NCBI GenBank assembly: GCA_934667275.1
Contig: CAKULK010000001.1
Span: forward strand, 1 to 64,000
Reading direction: 5' to 3'
DNA: 64,000 bases
Origin: an uncultured Bacteroidales bacterium
GTDB taxonomy: Bacteria > Bacteroidota > Bacteroidia > Bacteroidales > Paludibacteraceae
Positions within the stretch are counted from its first letter, which is position 1; every line of letters begins with the position of its first letter. Made by a program: the position numbers and the translations under genes. The notes under the pieces are model-generated. The model was not told the origin of the DNA, searched no databases, and saw only the letters and a list, made by a program, of their open reading frames with translations. This document shows positions 50,076 to 57,836 of the stretch, one piece after another.

Positions 50076-50780
50076 TTACCGCAGGTCGTTGAGAAAGGCG
50101 TCGGGCTTTTCGATAGTAAACGACTGAGGGTCAGTGATATATGCGGGATTGGTGAGGCGAAACGAGGTCGTCCTGCCCGTGGTCTCGCGGAGTTCTATTG
50201 ACAAGGGGAGCAACGTGGCGGTTTCGACCTTGAGCACGAAACGTGCGATGCCCGCCGAAAGGTCGTTGGGGGTGAGGGTGATGAGGGTCTGCCCCTTGCC
50301 GGAAAGGGGCTTTTCGTCCACCTGACAGACAGGGACGAGTGCCTTGGCATAGAGGAACGGGTTGGTTTGCAGCAACTCCTCCTCGGTGGGCGTGGAGAGC
50401 GTAAGTTCCTCAGAATCTTCGCTGTACATATAGAGCGTCTGCCCGTCGAATGCCGATTCAATAGCCCACATCGACAGAAGGAACTGCCTGCCGTGCATGG
50501 TGAGTGTGCCAGAGTAGGTCATGGGTTGCGACTGGTCATCGGTGACGGTAAGAGTGAAGTCCGAGCGGAGTGTCTTGTCCTCTAACGAGGATAAGAGCGC
50601 GGGGAGGGTGGAGGCGTTGGCAGAGAGGCAGAAAAGGAGCAGGACTGCCCCAAGGACCGTCCGAAAAGAGGGACGGACTCCCCCCAACCCCCTCAAGTGC
50701 ACCCCACTACGCAAGGCTTGTGGGGACCCCGCTGCAGAGGGGGAGGTTAGATATTGCTTGATATTATTTATTGCACTCAT
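50076..50780 (-). CDS. lolA: LolA-like outer-membrane lipoprotein carrier with extended N-terminus
   Basis: A periplasmic carrier that ferries lipoproteins to the outer membrane. The mature part fits LolA-like proteins: LPALLSSLEDKTLRSDFTLT, MTYSGTLTMHGRQFLLSM, FDGQTLYMYSEDSEELTL, and a C-terminal RLTNPAYITDPQSFTIEKPD. The signal peptide core is TVLGAVLLLFCLSANA, but it is preceded by about 43 residues, of which 12-42 are encoded by a GC-rich palindromic element (50654-50748). No start codon lies between the element and the core. Without the element the N-terminus would be of normal size. The total length is 234 residues. Confidence 0.82.
   Translation of the reverse strand: MSAINNIKQYLTSPSAAGSPQALRSGVHLRGLGGVRPSFRTVLGAVLLLFCLSANASTLPALLSSLEDKTLRSDFTLTVTDDQSQPMTYSGTLTMHGRQFLLSMWAIESAFDGQTLYMYSEDSEELTLSTPTEEELLQTNPFLYAKALVPVCQVDEKPLSGKGQTLITLTPNDLSAGIARFVLKVETATLLPLSIELRETTGRTTSFRLTNPAYITDPQSFTIEKPDAFLNDLR
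50654..50748. repeat. GC-rich palindromic element inside the lolA 5' coding region
   Basis: It contains nested inverted repeats: AACCCCCTC (50686) with GAGGGGGAGGTT (50737), CCCCAC (50702) with GTGGGG (50720), and CCGTCC (50657) with GGACGG (50671). Base composition is far more GC-rich than the flanks. It is open in the lolA frame. Confidence 0.75.
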
Positions 50781-50805
50781 AGTTTGTTTTATTATTGTTT
50801 ATATT

Positions 50806-50849
50806 CTATCCGTTGCCTATCCCTTGCGCATGGGTTGCGCATCCCTTGC
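50806..50849. repeat. 11-bp degenerate tandem repeat upstream of lolA
   Basis: Four units in a row: CTATCCGTTGC, CTATCCCTTGC, GCATGGGTTGC, GCATCCCTTGC. All end TTGC and keep a strict 11-bp period. Confidence 0.85.
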
Positions 50850-50894
50850 TGTTTGACCCGACAAAGAAGGCATAATGGCGTTAAGATATTTTAT

Positions 50895-50957
50895 AAGACC
50901 AATGGGGCGAATGGGTCCAATAGGGCTAATAAGACGAATAGGACCAATACGTCCAAT
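50895..50957. repeat. 9-bp degenerate tandem repeat at the ftsK 3' end
   Basis: Seven units of nine bases, each ending AAT, most as ..RNCNAAT (for example GGGTCCAAT, AGGACCAAT, ACGTCCAAT). The last base coincides with the ftsK stop codon. Confidence 0.85.
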
Positions 50958-53533
50958 CAGACGGCACCGAGGTCTTGCAGTTTCTGCTCGAGCATGTCCA
51001 TGTCCTGAATCAGCACATCGCGCCCTTTAGGACCCTTGTTGGGACCGACGATGCCCGCGGCTTCGAGTTGGTCGGACAGTTTGCCCGCACGGTTGTAGCC
51101 AATCTCGAAAGCACGTTGCAGGCGCGAGGTGGAGCCCTCCTGCTTGGCGACCACGTAGCGTGCCACGTCGGCAAACATGGGGTCGAGACGTTTCATATCC
51201 ACGCTGCCAGGGGTGACTGCATCTTCCTGACCCTCAGGGATATACTCGGGCAGTTGGTAGGGTTCGAAGTAGTGCTGCTGCTCCTCGATGTACTCGACGA
51301 TAGCGTCCACCTCGGGGGTGTCCACGAAGGCGCATTGGATACGGGTGATGTTGCCGTTGCCGGCGTAGAGCATGTCGCCGCGCCCGATGAGTTGCTCGGC
51401 ACCTTTGGCGTCGAGGACGGTGCGGGAGTCAATGACGGACTGCGTGCGGAGGGCGATACGGGTCGGGATATTCGCCTTGATGACGCCCGTGACGATGTTG
51501 ACGGACGGGCGCTGGGTAGCCAGAATCATGTGCATACCCACGGCACGCGCCTTCTGCGTGATGCGGGCGATAGGCGTCTCCACCTGCTTGCCCGCCTGCA
51601 TGATAAAGTCACCGTACTCGTCGATAACTATCACAATATAAGGCAGATAGCGGTGATGGAGCGAGTCCGCCACGAGTTTTTCGGGGTTGAGGCGGCGTTT
51701 GACGAACTTGTCGTTGTAGTCCTCGAGGTTGCGCACACCGGCGTCCATGAGGAGTTTGTAGCGGTTCTCCATCTCGATGACGAGGGAGTTGAGGGTGTTG
51801 ATGACCTTCTCGCAGTCGGTGATGATGATGTCCTGCTCCTCAACGTCGGGCATGGCGGCGAGGTAGTGGCGGTAGAGTTCCTTGTAAGGCGAGAACTCGA
51901 CCATCTTCGGGTCCACGAGGACGAGTTTGAGTTCGGCGGGGTGCTTCTTGTAGAGTAGCGAAGTGAGTATGGCGTTGATAGCCACGGACTTACCTTGCCC
52001 TGTGGCACCCGCTACGAGGAGGTGGGGGGTCTTGGCGAGGTCGAAGAGGAAGACCTCGTTGGTGATGGTGCGACCGATGGCAATGGGCAGGCGCATTTTC
52101 TGCTCGTCCTGGAAGCGTTTGGACGCTATAACCGAGTGCATACTAACGGTTTGCGGCTTTTCGTTGGGTACCTCGATGCCGATGGTTCCCTTGCCCGGCA
52201 TGGGGGCGATGATACGGATTCCCGTGGCGGAAAGGGAGAGCATGATGTCGTTCTCGAGGTTGGCTATCTTCGAGATTTTGACGCCCGCCTTGGGGACTAA
52301 CTCGTAGAGCGTGACGGTAGGTCCGACGGTGGCTTTGATGCTGTCGATTTCGATGCCGAAGTTGCGGAGGGTGGTCACGATGCGGTTGGCATTAGCCTGC
52401 TGCTCGTCCTGGTTGATGACGGGCGCGGTCTCGTTGTCATAGACCTTGAGGAGGTTGAGGGGCGGGAAATGGTAGTTCTCGAGGTCCTTGCGGGGGTCGT
52501 AGGGACCGAGTTTATGTAGCAGAAAATCAGGGTCTTGCTCGCTGAGTTCCACGTCTTGGGGCTCCTCGATGTCGAGGGGAGTATCAGGCTCGGATTGGGT
52601 AGTGTCGGCGGAAGACGGAGAGTCTTCTTCGACTGATTCCGGTTCCGGAATGGTATTCTCAATGGTGATACGGATTTCATTGTACTCAGTTCTCTCTTCG
52701 GCAGAGGGAGTGTCTTCATTGTCAGGAGTGAGGTCAATCACGAAACCTTCCTCGTCGGACTTGTTGTCGTCGGTGGTAATCTCGATGGGAGTATCTTCTT
52801 CGGGCTGAACAGGCTGCAAATCTTCCTCGGATGCCGTCTCTTTTTTGTGGAAAAGCCCTTTACACCACTTGCCAAAGCGTTGGCAATGCTCAATGAAATG
52901 GCGGTCGATGACGATGAGGAAGATGACGAGCGTGACCAACAATACAAGCAACAGTCCCAAGGGTTGGATGTAGGACGTTGCCCATGCGGAGACGGCTTGA
53001 CCATGTGCGCCACCCCAACGGAAGAATGTGTCAAAGCCTGTGATCTGCTGGGCAAAGCCAAGTGTGACGGAGCCCCACAGCAGTCCGAAAGCGGCTATGG
53101 CAAACACTCGCCAGCCGCGAAGAGGAAACTCGTGCAGGAGCCACACGGCATAGGTGGCGAGTGCGGCGATGAGCAGAATGGACACAATGCCGAAAGTGTC
53201 GTTTATCAGCCAATCGGAGATGAGGGCTCCGGGCAGACCGAGGGCGTTGCGGATGCCGAGACGCATGGCGCGGCGGTCGGCGGCTTGCTCGATGATGGAG
53301 AAATCATTGGCACCTGTGAAGAAGAAACTGATGTAGGAAATCAGCAGCAGCAGAGCGACAAACAGCAACACGATGCCTGCAATGAGGCGGAAACGGCTGC
53401 TGCATAAGAATTGCCAGCAAGCCTGAAAGGATTGCTTAAACTTGTGATTATGAGACGATTCAACGATGATGTCTTTCGTCTTTGTGGTACTCGCAGTAGC
53501 GCGAGGTGTGGGTTTGCTGATGCGTCTTGCCAT
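50957..53533 (-). CDS. ftsK: DNA translocase FtsK/SpoIIIE
   Basis: It pumps chromosome ends through the closing septum and activates XerCD. The 858-residue protein has four N-terminal transmembrane helices (about residues 40-200), an acidic Glu/Asp/Thr-rich linker (about 230-345), a RecA-type motor with Walker A VAGATGQGKSVAINAIL, VLVDPKMVEFSPY, Walker B YIVIVIDEYGDF, and a C-terminal gamma winged helix (TSRLQRAFEIGYNRAGKLSD) that reads KOPS sites. The motor is in good order. It is preceded by its own promoter. Confidence 0.97.
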   Translation of the reverse strand: MARRISKPTPRATASTTKTKDIIVESSHNHKFKQSFQACWQFLCSSRFRLIAGIVLLFVALLLLISYISFFFTGANDFSIIEQAADRRAMRLGIRNALGLPGALISDWLINDTFGIVSILLIAALATYAVWLLHEFPLRGWRVFAIAAFGLLWGSVTLGFAQQITGFDTFFRWGGAHGQAVSAWATSYIQPLGLLLVLLVTLVIFLIVIDRHFIEHCQRFGKWCKGLFHKKETASEEDLQPVQPEEDTPIEITTDDNKSDEEGFVIDLTPDNEDTPSAEERTEYNEIRITIENTIPEPESVEEDSPSSADTTQSEPDTPLDIEEPQDVELSEQDPDFLLHKLGPYDPRKDLENYHFPPLNLLKVYDNETAPVINQDEQQANANRIVTTLRNFGIEIDSIKATVGPTVTLYELVPKAGVKISKIANLENDIMLSLSATGIRIIAPMPGKGTIGIEVPNEKPQTVSMHSVIASKRFQDEQKMRLPIAIGRTITNEVFLFDLAKTPHLLVAGATGQGKSVAINAILTSLLYKKHPAELKLVLVDPKMVEFSPYKELYRHYLAAMPDVEEQDIIITDCEKVINTLNSLVIEMENRYKLLMDAGVRNLEDYNDKFVKRRLNPEKLVADSLHHRYLPYIVIVIDEYGDFIMQAGKQVETPIARITQKARAVGMHMILATQRPSVNIVTGVIKANIPTRIALRTQSVIDSRTVLDAKGAEQLIGRGDMLYAGNGNITRIQCAFVDTPEVDAIVEYIEEQQHYFEPYQLPEYIPEGQEDAVTPGSVDMKRLDPMFADVARYVVAKQEGSTSRLQRAFEIGYNRAGKLSDQLEAAGIVGPNKGPKGRDVLIQDMDMLEQKLQDLGAV

Positions 53534-53604
53534 AGAAATTAATGGTGTTGTCAGTCTGAAAAATGCCGATGACAGGCTTGGGTAATGTTCTACTATTTAG
53601 CCTG

Positions 53605-53635
53605 CAAAGTTACGAAAAAAAAAACAGATACGCAA
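53605..53635 (-). promoter_or_regulatory. Bacteroidota-type promoter for ftsK
   Basis: On the minus strand: TTG (53633-53635), 20 nt, TAACTTTG (53605-53612). Confidence 0.7.
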
Positions 53636-53673
53636 GGTGGTGGCGGTTTTTGTTTGGCAGAAACAATAGGGGC

Positions 53674-53704
53674 TTGCATATTTCAAGGATTTGTAGTAAT
53701 TTTG
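53674..53704 (+). promoter_or_regulatory. Bacteroidota-type promoter for the PrsW-like gene
   Basis: TTG (53674-53676), 20 nt, TAATTTTG (53697-53704). Confidence 0.72.
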
Positions 53705-53768
53705 CAAAGCCTTGTACGCACGCGCGTGATATATTTATGAGTTTGGAAAATGAATAATACGAAATAGT

Positions 53769-54500
53769 ATGATCAGTTTATATACCATTATCTTTGCAGC
53801 CATCTTGCCGGCGTTCCTGTTAGTAGTCTATATCTGGTTGCGCGACCGCTATCAGAGAGAACCTATCTCGCAGGTACTCAAAGGCGTAGCCTTTGGCGTG
53901 GTGTCGGCAGGGATTGCATACGTGCTGGAGAGCGGGTTGCAAATTTTCGGTTGGACCTTCGAGCAACCCGTCACTTTCGTGCAAGCAGCCTGGAACGCTT
54001 TTGTGGGTGCGGCTATGCCGGAAGAGTTGGCTAAGTTGCTGATGTTGTGGCTGTTGCTGCGCAACAACCGCTATTTCGATGAGCGGTTTGACGGTATCGT
54101 TTACGCCGTGTGCGTGGGTATGGGCTTTGCGGGGACGGAGAATATCCTGTATCTGCTGAGCAACATCAACGAGTGGCAATCGGTGGCCGTCGGGAGGGCA
54201 ATGTTTGCCGTGCCAGGACACTTTATGTTCGCCGTGGCAATGGGATATATGTACTCCATGATTTACTTCGGCGACATGTCGTGGCGCAAGAAGAGCCGTA
54301 TCTTCTGGGTGCCAGTGCTGTTTCACGGGGTGTACGACTCCATTCTGTTTATGGTGAATATGCACACCATATTCAGCACGATACTGCTGCTGTCGTTCTA
54401 TGTGTTCTGCTTCATGATGTTCCGCTACGGCAAGGGGCGCATCCGCGAGCACCTTGACCGCGACAGCCGCGACCCTAACCAAATAGCCTTTTGGAAGTGA
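53769..54500 (+). CDS. PrsW-family intramembrane metalloprotease
   Basis: The 243-residue protein has about seven transmembrane helices. The catalytic-type motifs of the PrsW/CAAX-related group are present: MPEELAKLLMLW (EExxK), MGFAGTENILYLL (FxxxE), AVPGHFMFAVAMGY (H) and LFHGVYDSILF (HxxxD). In Gram-positives PrsW cleaves an anti-sigma factor; here the substrate is unknown and no anti-sigma gene is adjacent. Its stop overlaps the holA start by one base (TGATG), so the two are coupled. Confidence 0.9.
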   Translation: MISLYTIIFAAILPAFLLVVYIWLRDRYQREPISQVLKGVAFGVVSAGIAYVLESGLQIFGWTFEQPVTFVQAAWNAFVGAAMPEELAKLLMLWLLLRNNRYFDERFDGIVYAVCVGMGFAGTENILYLLSNINEWQSVAVGRAMFAVPGHFMFAVAMGYMYSMIYFGDMSWRKKSRIFWVPVLFHGVYDSILFMVNMHTIFSTILLLSFYVFCFMMFRYGKGRIREHLDRDSRDPNQIAFWK

Positions 54501-55540
54501 TGGCAAAGTACGAAGAAGTCATGGTTGGGCTCCGCAAGGGGCAGTACGCGCCGGCTTATATGCTGTGCGGCGAGGAGCCGTACTATATAAATAAGGTGTC
54601 GGACTATATCGAGACACACGTACTGGATGAGACGGCACGTGAGTTCGACCAGACCATTCTCTACGGCAAGGACTTGGCAGGGGCAGATGTGGCGCCCGTG
54701 GTGAGTGCGGCACGCGGTTTCGCCATGATGGGAGGGCAAAAGGTCATCATCGTGAAAGAAGCGCAGCAGATAAAGAAATGGGAGGCGCTTGGGTTCTACA
54801 TGGAACACCCGCAACCCTCGACCATCCTCGTATTCTGCTACAAATACGGCACGCCCGACAAGCGTCTGGCACTCTTCAAGAACTGGGAAAAGCACGGCGG
54901 TGTGATGATGCAGTCGGACCGTCTGCGCGACTACCAAGTGGAGAAGTGGATACGGGATTACGTGGCACAAAAGAACGAGGAACTGCGTGACCACGGCGAC
55001 GGCGTGCAGATAGATGAGCGCGTGACCAAGATTCTCGCAGACAGCATAGGCACCGACCTCACGCAGATTGTGGGTGCACTTCAGAAACTGATTGACGGGC
55101 GTCCAGAAGGGGTGAAGGTGATAGACGCTGCCCTCGTGGAACGCAATATAGGAATATCCAAGGACTTCAATATCTTTGAGTTACAAGACGCGCTCATCAA
55201 AGGCGACGTGGTCAAGGCTAACCGTATCACGCAGTATTTTGCCACATCCAAAGACCACCCGATGGTCAAGGAATTGGGTATTCTGTATGGTTTCTTCGCC
55301 AACCTGATGATTTACCACTACCTGCCCGACAAGAGTGAGCGTGCTGTAGCGGCTGCGCTGGGCATCTCGCCGTTCTTTGTCAAGGATTTCGCGGCAGCCG
55401 CACGCAGGTATTCGGCAGGCAAGACATTTGCCATTATCGGGTATTTCCGCGATACCGATGCCCGACTGAAGGGTATCAACAATCCTTCCGCCAAGGATGA
55501 GGATTTGTGGAAGGAGTTGATTTACAAGATTCTGCATTGA
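54500..55540 (+). CDS. holA: DNA polymerase III subunit delta
   Basis: The delta subunit opens the sliding clamp during DNA replication. The 346-residue length is normal. The AAA-like N-terminal part has YAPAYMLCGEEPYYINKVSD and FAMMGGQKVIIVKEAQQI; the later part includes DSIGTDLTQIVGALQKLIDG and FNIFELQDALIKGDVVKANR, well conserved in HolA. The ATG overlaps the PrsW-like stop. A terminator follows after 17 nt. Confidence 0.94.
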   Translation: MAKYEEVMVGLRKGQYAPAYMLCGEEPYYINKVSDYIETHVLDETAREFDQTILYGKDLAGADVAPVVSAARGFAMMGGQKVIIVKEAQQIKKWEALGFYMEHPQPSTILVFCYKYGTPDKRLALFKNWEKHGGVMMQSDRLRDYQVEKWIRDYVAQKNEELRDHGDGVQIDERVTKILADSIGTDLTQIVGALQKLIDGRPEGVKVIDAALVERNIGISKDFNIFELQDALIKGDVVKANRITQYFATSKDHPMVKELGILYGFFANLMIYHYLPDKSERAVAAALGISPFFVKDFAAAARRYSAGKTFAIIGYFRDTDARLKGINNPSAKDEDLWKELIYKILH

Positions 55541-55557
55541 CATATCCTGTATTTGTC

Positions 55558-55595
55558 TGACAGGCACAAAAAATGTATTTTTTTTGTGCCTGTCA
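55558..55595 (+). terminator. Rho-independent terminator of holA
   Basis: TGACAGGCACAAAAAA pairs with TTTTTTGTGCCTGTCA around a 6-nt loop; the T-rich arm supplies the tail. Confidence 0.85.
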
Positions 55596-55654
55596 AGTGC
55601 TTGATTATCTGCAATGGTTACCAATAAGTAACTAACTGATAATCAGGTGCGTTC

Positions 55655-55685
55655 TTGTATGGTATTTCAAAAAGCAGTAATTTTG
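55655..55685 (+). promoter_or_regulatory. Bacteroidota-type promoter for the cupin gene
   Basis: TTG (55655-55657), 20 nt, TAATTTTG (55678-55685); the ATG is 55 nt on. Confidence 0.72.
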
Positions 55686-55740
55686 CAGCGTCTTTTGAAA
55701 AGGACACGTGAAATATATAAAACTACTAAAATAAAAAACA

Positions 55741-56190
55741 ATGAAAGAGATTCAAACTATTGCAACGGCACAGAACTTCAGTGCCATCAACATCGGTCGG
55801 TTGAACCAACTCGGCGAGTACGAACTACACCTCGGGGCAAACGTGGTTATCCCCGGTAAGGTATTCGGCGGAGCGGCATTGCACGCTACGGGCGGCGATT
55901 TCTCGTTCCAAGTGTTCCCCGCAGGTATGGAGACGGGCTTCCTGCACACCCACAAGCACCACGAGGAGTTGTATTTCTTCCTGAACGGCAAGGGTGAGTT
56001 TCAGGTGGACGGACAAGTATTCCCCATTGAAGAAGGCAGCGTGGTACGCGTGGCTCCCGCAGGCAAACGGTCGGTGCGCAACAACGGTACGGAACCGCTC
56101 GTAATGCTCTGCGTACAATACCGCGGCAACACGTTCACAGCAGACGATGCCGCCGATGCGGACATACTGAATAAACCGGTAAAATGGTAA
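55741..56190 (+). CDS. Cupin-domain protein
   Basis: The 149-residue single-domain cupin has both conserved blocks: GFLHTHKHHEELYFFLNGKG with its His/Glu metal ligands, and EEGSVVRVAPAGKRSVRNNG. It would bind a metal ion, but substrate and activity cannot be told. It is followed after 27 nt by a gene for an exported MBL-like protein, in the same transcript. Confidence 0.9.
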   Translation: MKEIQTIATAQNFSAINIGRLNQLGEYELHLGANVVIPGKVFGGAALHATGGDFSFQVFPAGMETGFLHTHKHHEELYFFLNGKGEFQVDGQVFPIEEGSVVRVAPAGKRSVRNNGTEPLVMLCVQYRGNTFTADDAADADILNKPVKW

Positions 56191-56217
56191 TTATCAACCT
56201 ATTAAAAACATACAGTT

Positions 56218-57048
56218 ATGAAAAAAGCCATTGTAGCAATGATGAGTATTGCAGCACTCAGTGCAAACGCACAAACAAAAGGAAAAGTGGAAGTGTATGA
56301 TTTCGACACTTTCAAACTACATGTCTATTACACCAACGACGCCTTGGGCGATGCGAGTTACATTGTGGAGGGGAAAGATGCCCTCGTAACATTGGAGCAG
56401 CCGCTCTTCAAAGACAACATCGCCGAGTACAACACCTATCTTGAATCGCTCAACAAACCTGTCAGCCAACGCATTGCCGACTACCACGTAGGGGGTACGG
56501 ACGACCACGACATCCTGATGGCAGAGGGTATGCCCGCATTCTCGAAAGGCGAAATCTACGGCGGCATGATGCAGAATTTTGCCAATATCTTCGGCGATGC
56601 CATCACCGCCCTGCCTACCGGCAAGACCGCCGAGGTGGCTTTCGGCAGCACACAGACTTATGCCGGCGTATCGTTTGAGTTCCGCCACGGGGCTTCGACC
56701 GACTTCCCTGCAGCCAGTCTGCTCATCGGCAAGCACGTATATTACACCCACTGGGCACCTGGCAAGGCGCATATCAGCCCATTGCAGATAAGCAGCGCAG
56801 CCGCTATTGATGCCGAGATTGCCGAGGCAGAACGTTCCCTGCAATCCGGTGCGGAACTCTTTATCGGCGGACACGGCGGGGCTGCCGATAAAGATGCCGT
56901 TGAGTTCAAAATCACCTATCTCAAGACGCTCAAACACCTGCTTGCCAAGAGCAAGACGGCAGAAGAGTTGATCGCAGCTATGCAAAAAGCCTACCCCAAC
57001 CTGCCGGGTGAGGACAATCTGGCTGGAGTTGCCAAAGCGTTGTACTAA
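56218..57048 (+). CDS. Exported metallo-beta-lactamase-like protein with degenerate metal site
   Basis: The 276-residue protein has a signal peptide (MKKAIVAMMSIAALSANA, mature start Gln). Its order of strands looks like the MBL fold: DASYIVEGKDALVTLEQPLF, then DYHVGGTDDHDILMAEGMPA where HxHxDH is expected, THWAPGKAH, and FIGGHGGAADK near the end. The HxHxDH motif is not intact, so the metal site may be altered or lost. It is the second gene after the cupin. A short hairpin (57107-57130) with a weak T tail follows. Confidence 0.6.
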   Translation: MKKAIVAMMSIAALSANAQTKGKVEVYDFDTFKLHVYYTNDALGDASYIVEGKDALVTLEQPLFKDNIAEYNTYLESLNKPVSQRIADYHVGGTDDHDILMAEGMPAFSKGEIYGGMMQNFANIFGDAITALPTGKTAEVAFGSTQTYAGVSFEFRHGASTDFPAASLLIGKHVYYTHWAPGKAHISPLQISSAAAIDAEIAEAERSLQSGAELFIGGHGGAADKDAVEFKITYLKTLKHLLAKSKTAEELIAAMQKAYPNLPGEDNLAGVAKALY

Positions 57049-57106
57049 TCAGGCATTATGGATTCAGAATTATGAGTTCGTGGCATAGTTCTTGTACCGA
57101 GATTCA

Positions 57107-57135
57107 GCAGACGGGCTACGGCTCGTCTGCTTTGG
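57107..57135 (+). terminator. Possible terminator of the cupin operon
   Basis: GCAGACG (57107-57113) pairs with CGTCTGC (57124-57130), followed by only TTTGG. Confidence 0.45.
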
Positions 57136-57183
57136 TAAATTCCTATTCACTACGCTCGCGAGAAACAAAAAACATTAACTATT

Positions 57184-57561
57184 ATGCTACAGAATGAAGA
57201 GACACAGGATGTGTTATTTCCCAACTGCCCGATACGCAACGTGCTGTCACGGGTAGGTGATAAATGGTCGCTATTGGTGTTGCACACCTTGGAGCAAAAT
57301 GCTGAACCTGTGCGGTTTAATGCTCTGCAACGTGCCCTACCCGATATCTCGCAGAAAGTACTGACCACCACACTCCGCACCCTTGAAGAAGACGGTTTTG
57401 TGGTGCGGACAGTCTATGCCGAAGTACCGCCCCGTGTAGATTACCAACTCACCGTACGAGCACATTCATTTATGCAAGCCTGCACACCAATGCTCCAATG
57501 GGCGGTGGCTAATTTGGAAGATATTGTTGCCGACCGCAAAAAGAAAAAATCAAGAGCATAG
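57184..57561 (+). CDS. HxlR-family transcriptional regulator
   Basis: The 125-residue winged-helix DNA-binding protein has the HxlR pattern: CPIRNVLSRVGDKWSLLVLH at the N-terminus, LQRALPDISQKVLTTTLRTL (recognition region) and DGFVVRTVYAEVPPRVDYQL (wing). A single Cys before the helix is typical of redox- or aldehyde-sensing members such as HypR/YodB. Its target may be the upstream cupin/MBL-like genes (inference). Confidence 0.92.
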   Translation: MLQNEETQDVLFPNCPIRNVLSRVGDKWSLLVLHTLEQNAEPVRFNALQRALPDISQKVLTTTLRTLEEDGFVVRTVYAEVPPRVDYQLTVRAHSFMQACTPMLQWAVANLEDIVADRKKKKSRA

Positions 57562-57598
57562 TCTTGGGACCATGTCCTTGATTTATTTTGTGCAAAAC

Positions 57599-57756
57599 TA
57601 CTATTTGTTCAGCAACTCACGCACCACGGTGTTGATGGCTTTGCCTTCGGCGCGGCCTGCCAACTGCTTGGTGGCAACACCCATCACTTTGCCCATGTCT
57701 TGTGGACATGCGGCACCTGTTTGGGCAATAATTTACTCCAAGGCAGTGCGCGCATA
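57599..57756 (-). pseudogene. Remnant of a duplicated yqeY 3' end
   Basis: About 155 bp match the end of the intact yqeY at 60490-60650 with scattered differences. Reading frame and stop are in register (GKVMGVATKQLAGRAEGKAI is identical). The codon matching a Gln in the intact gene is TAA here (57733-57735), and the homology stops just beyond it, so this is a broken partial copy. The rest of the gap to 57786 shows nothing else. Confidence 0.85.
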
Positions 57757-57786
57757 CGCGTTTATCGTCAGCAATCAGCAAGGTAT

Positions 57787-57836
57787 AGAAAACAAAGCCC
57801 TGCTTGATGTCGGTCAGGCAGGGCTTCAGTTTTTAT
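57787..57836 (-). terminator. Rho-independent terminator of the T9SS cargo gene
   Basis: On the minus strand AAGCCCTGC pairs with GCAGGGCTT (57795-57803 and 57828-57836), followed by TGTTTTCT. It overlaps the end of the coding region by a few bases. Confidence 0.8.

Noticed and set aside
50975..51958. 327-codon open frame on the plus strand
   Set aside because: Antisense to the ftsK motor domain; rich in Val, His and Asp as expected for a shadow.
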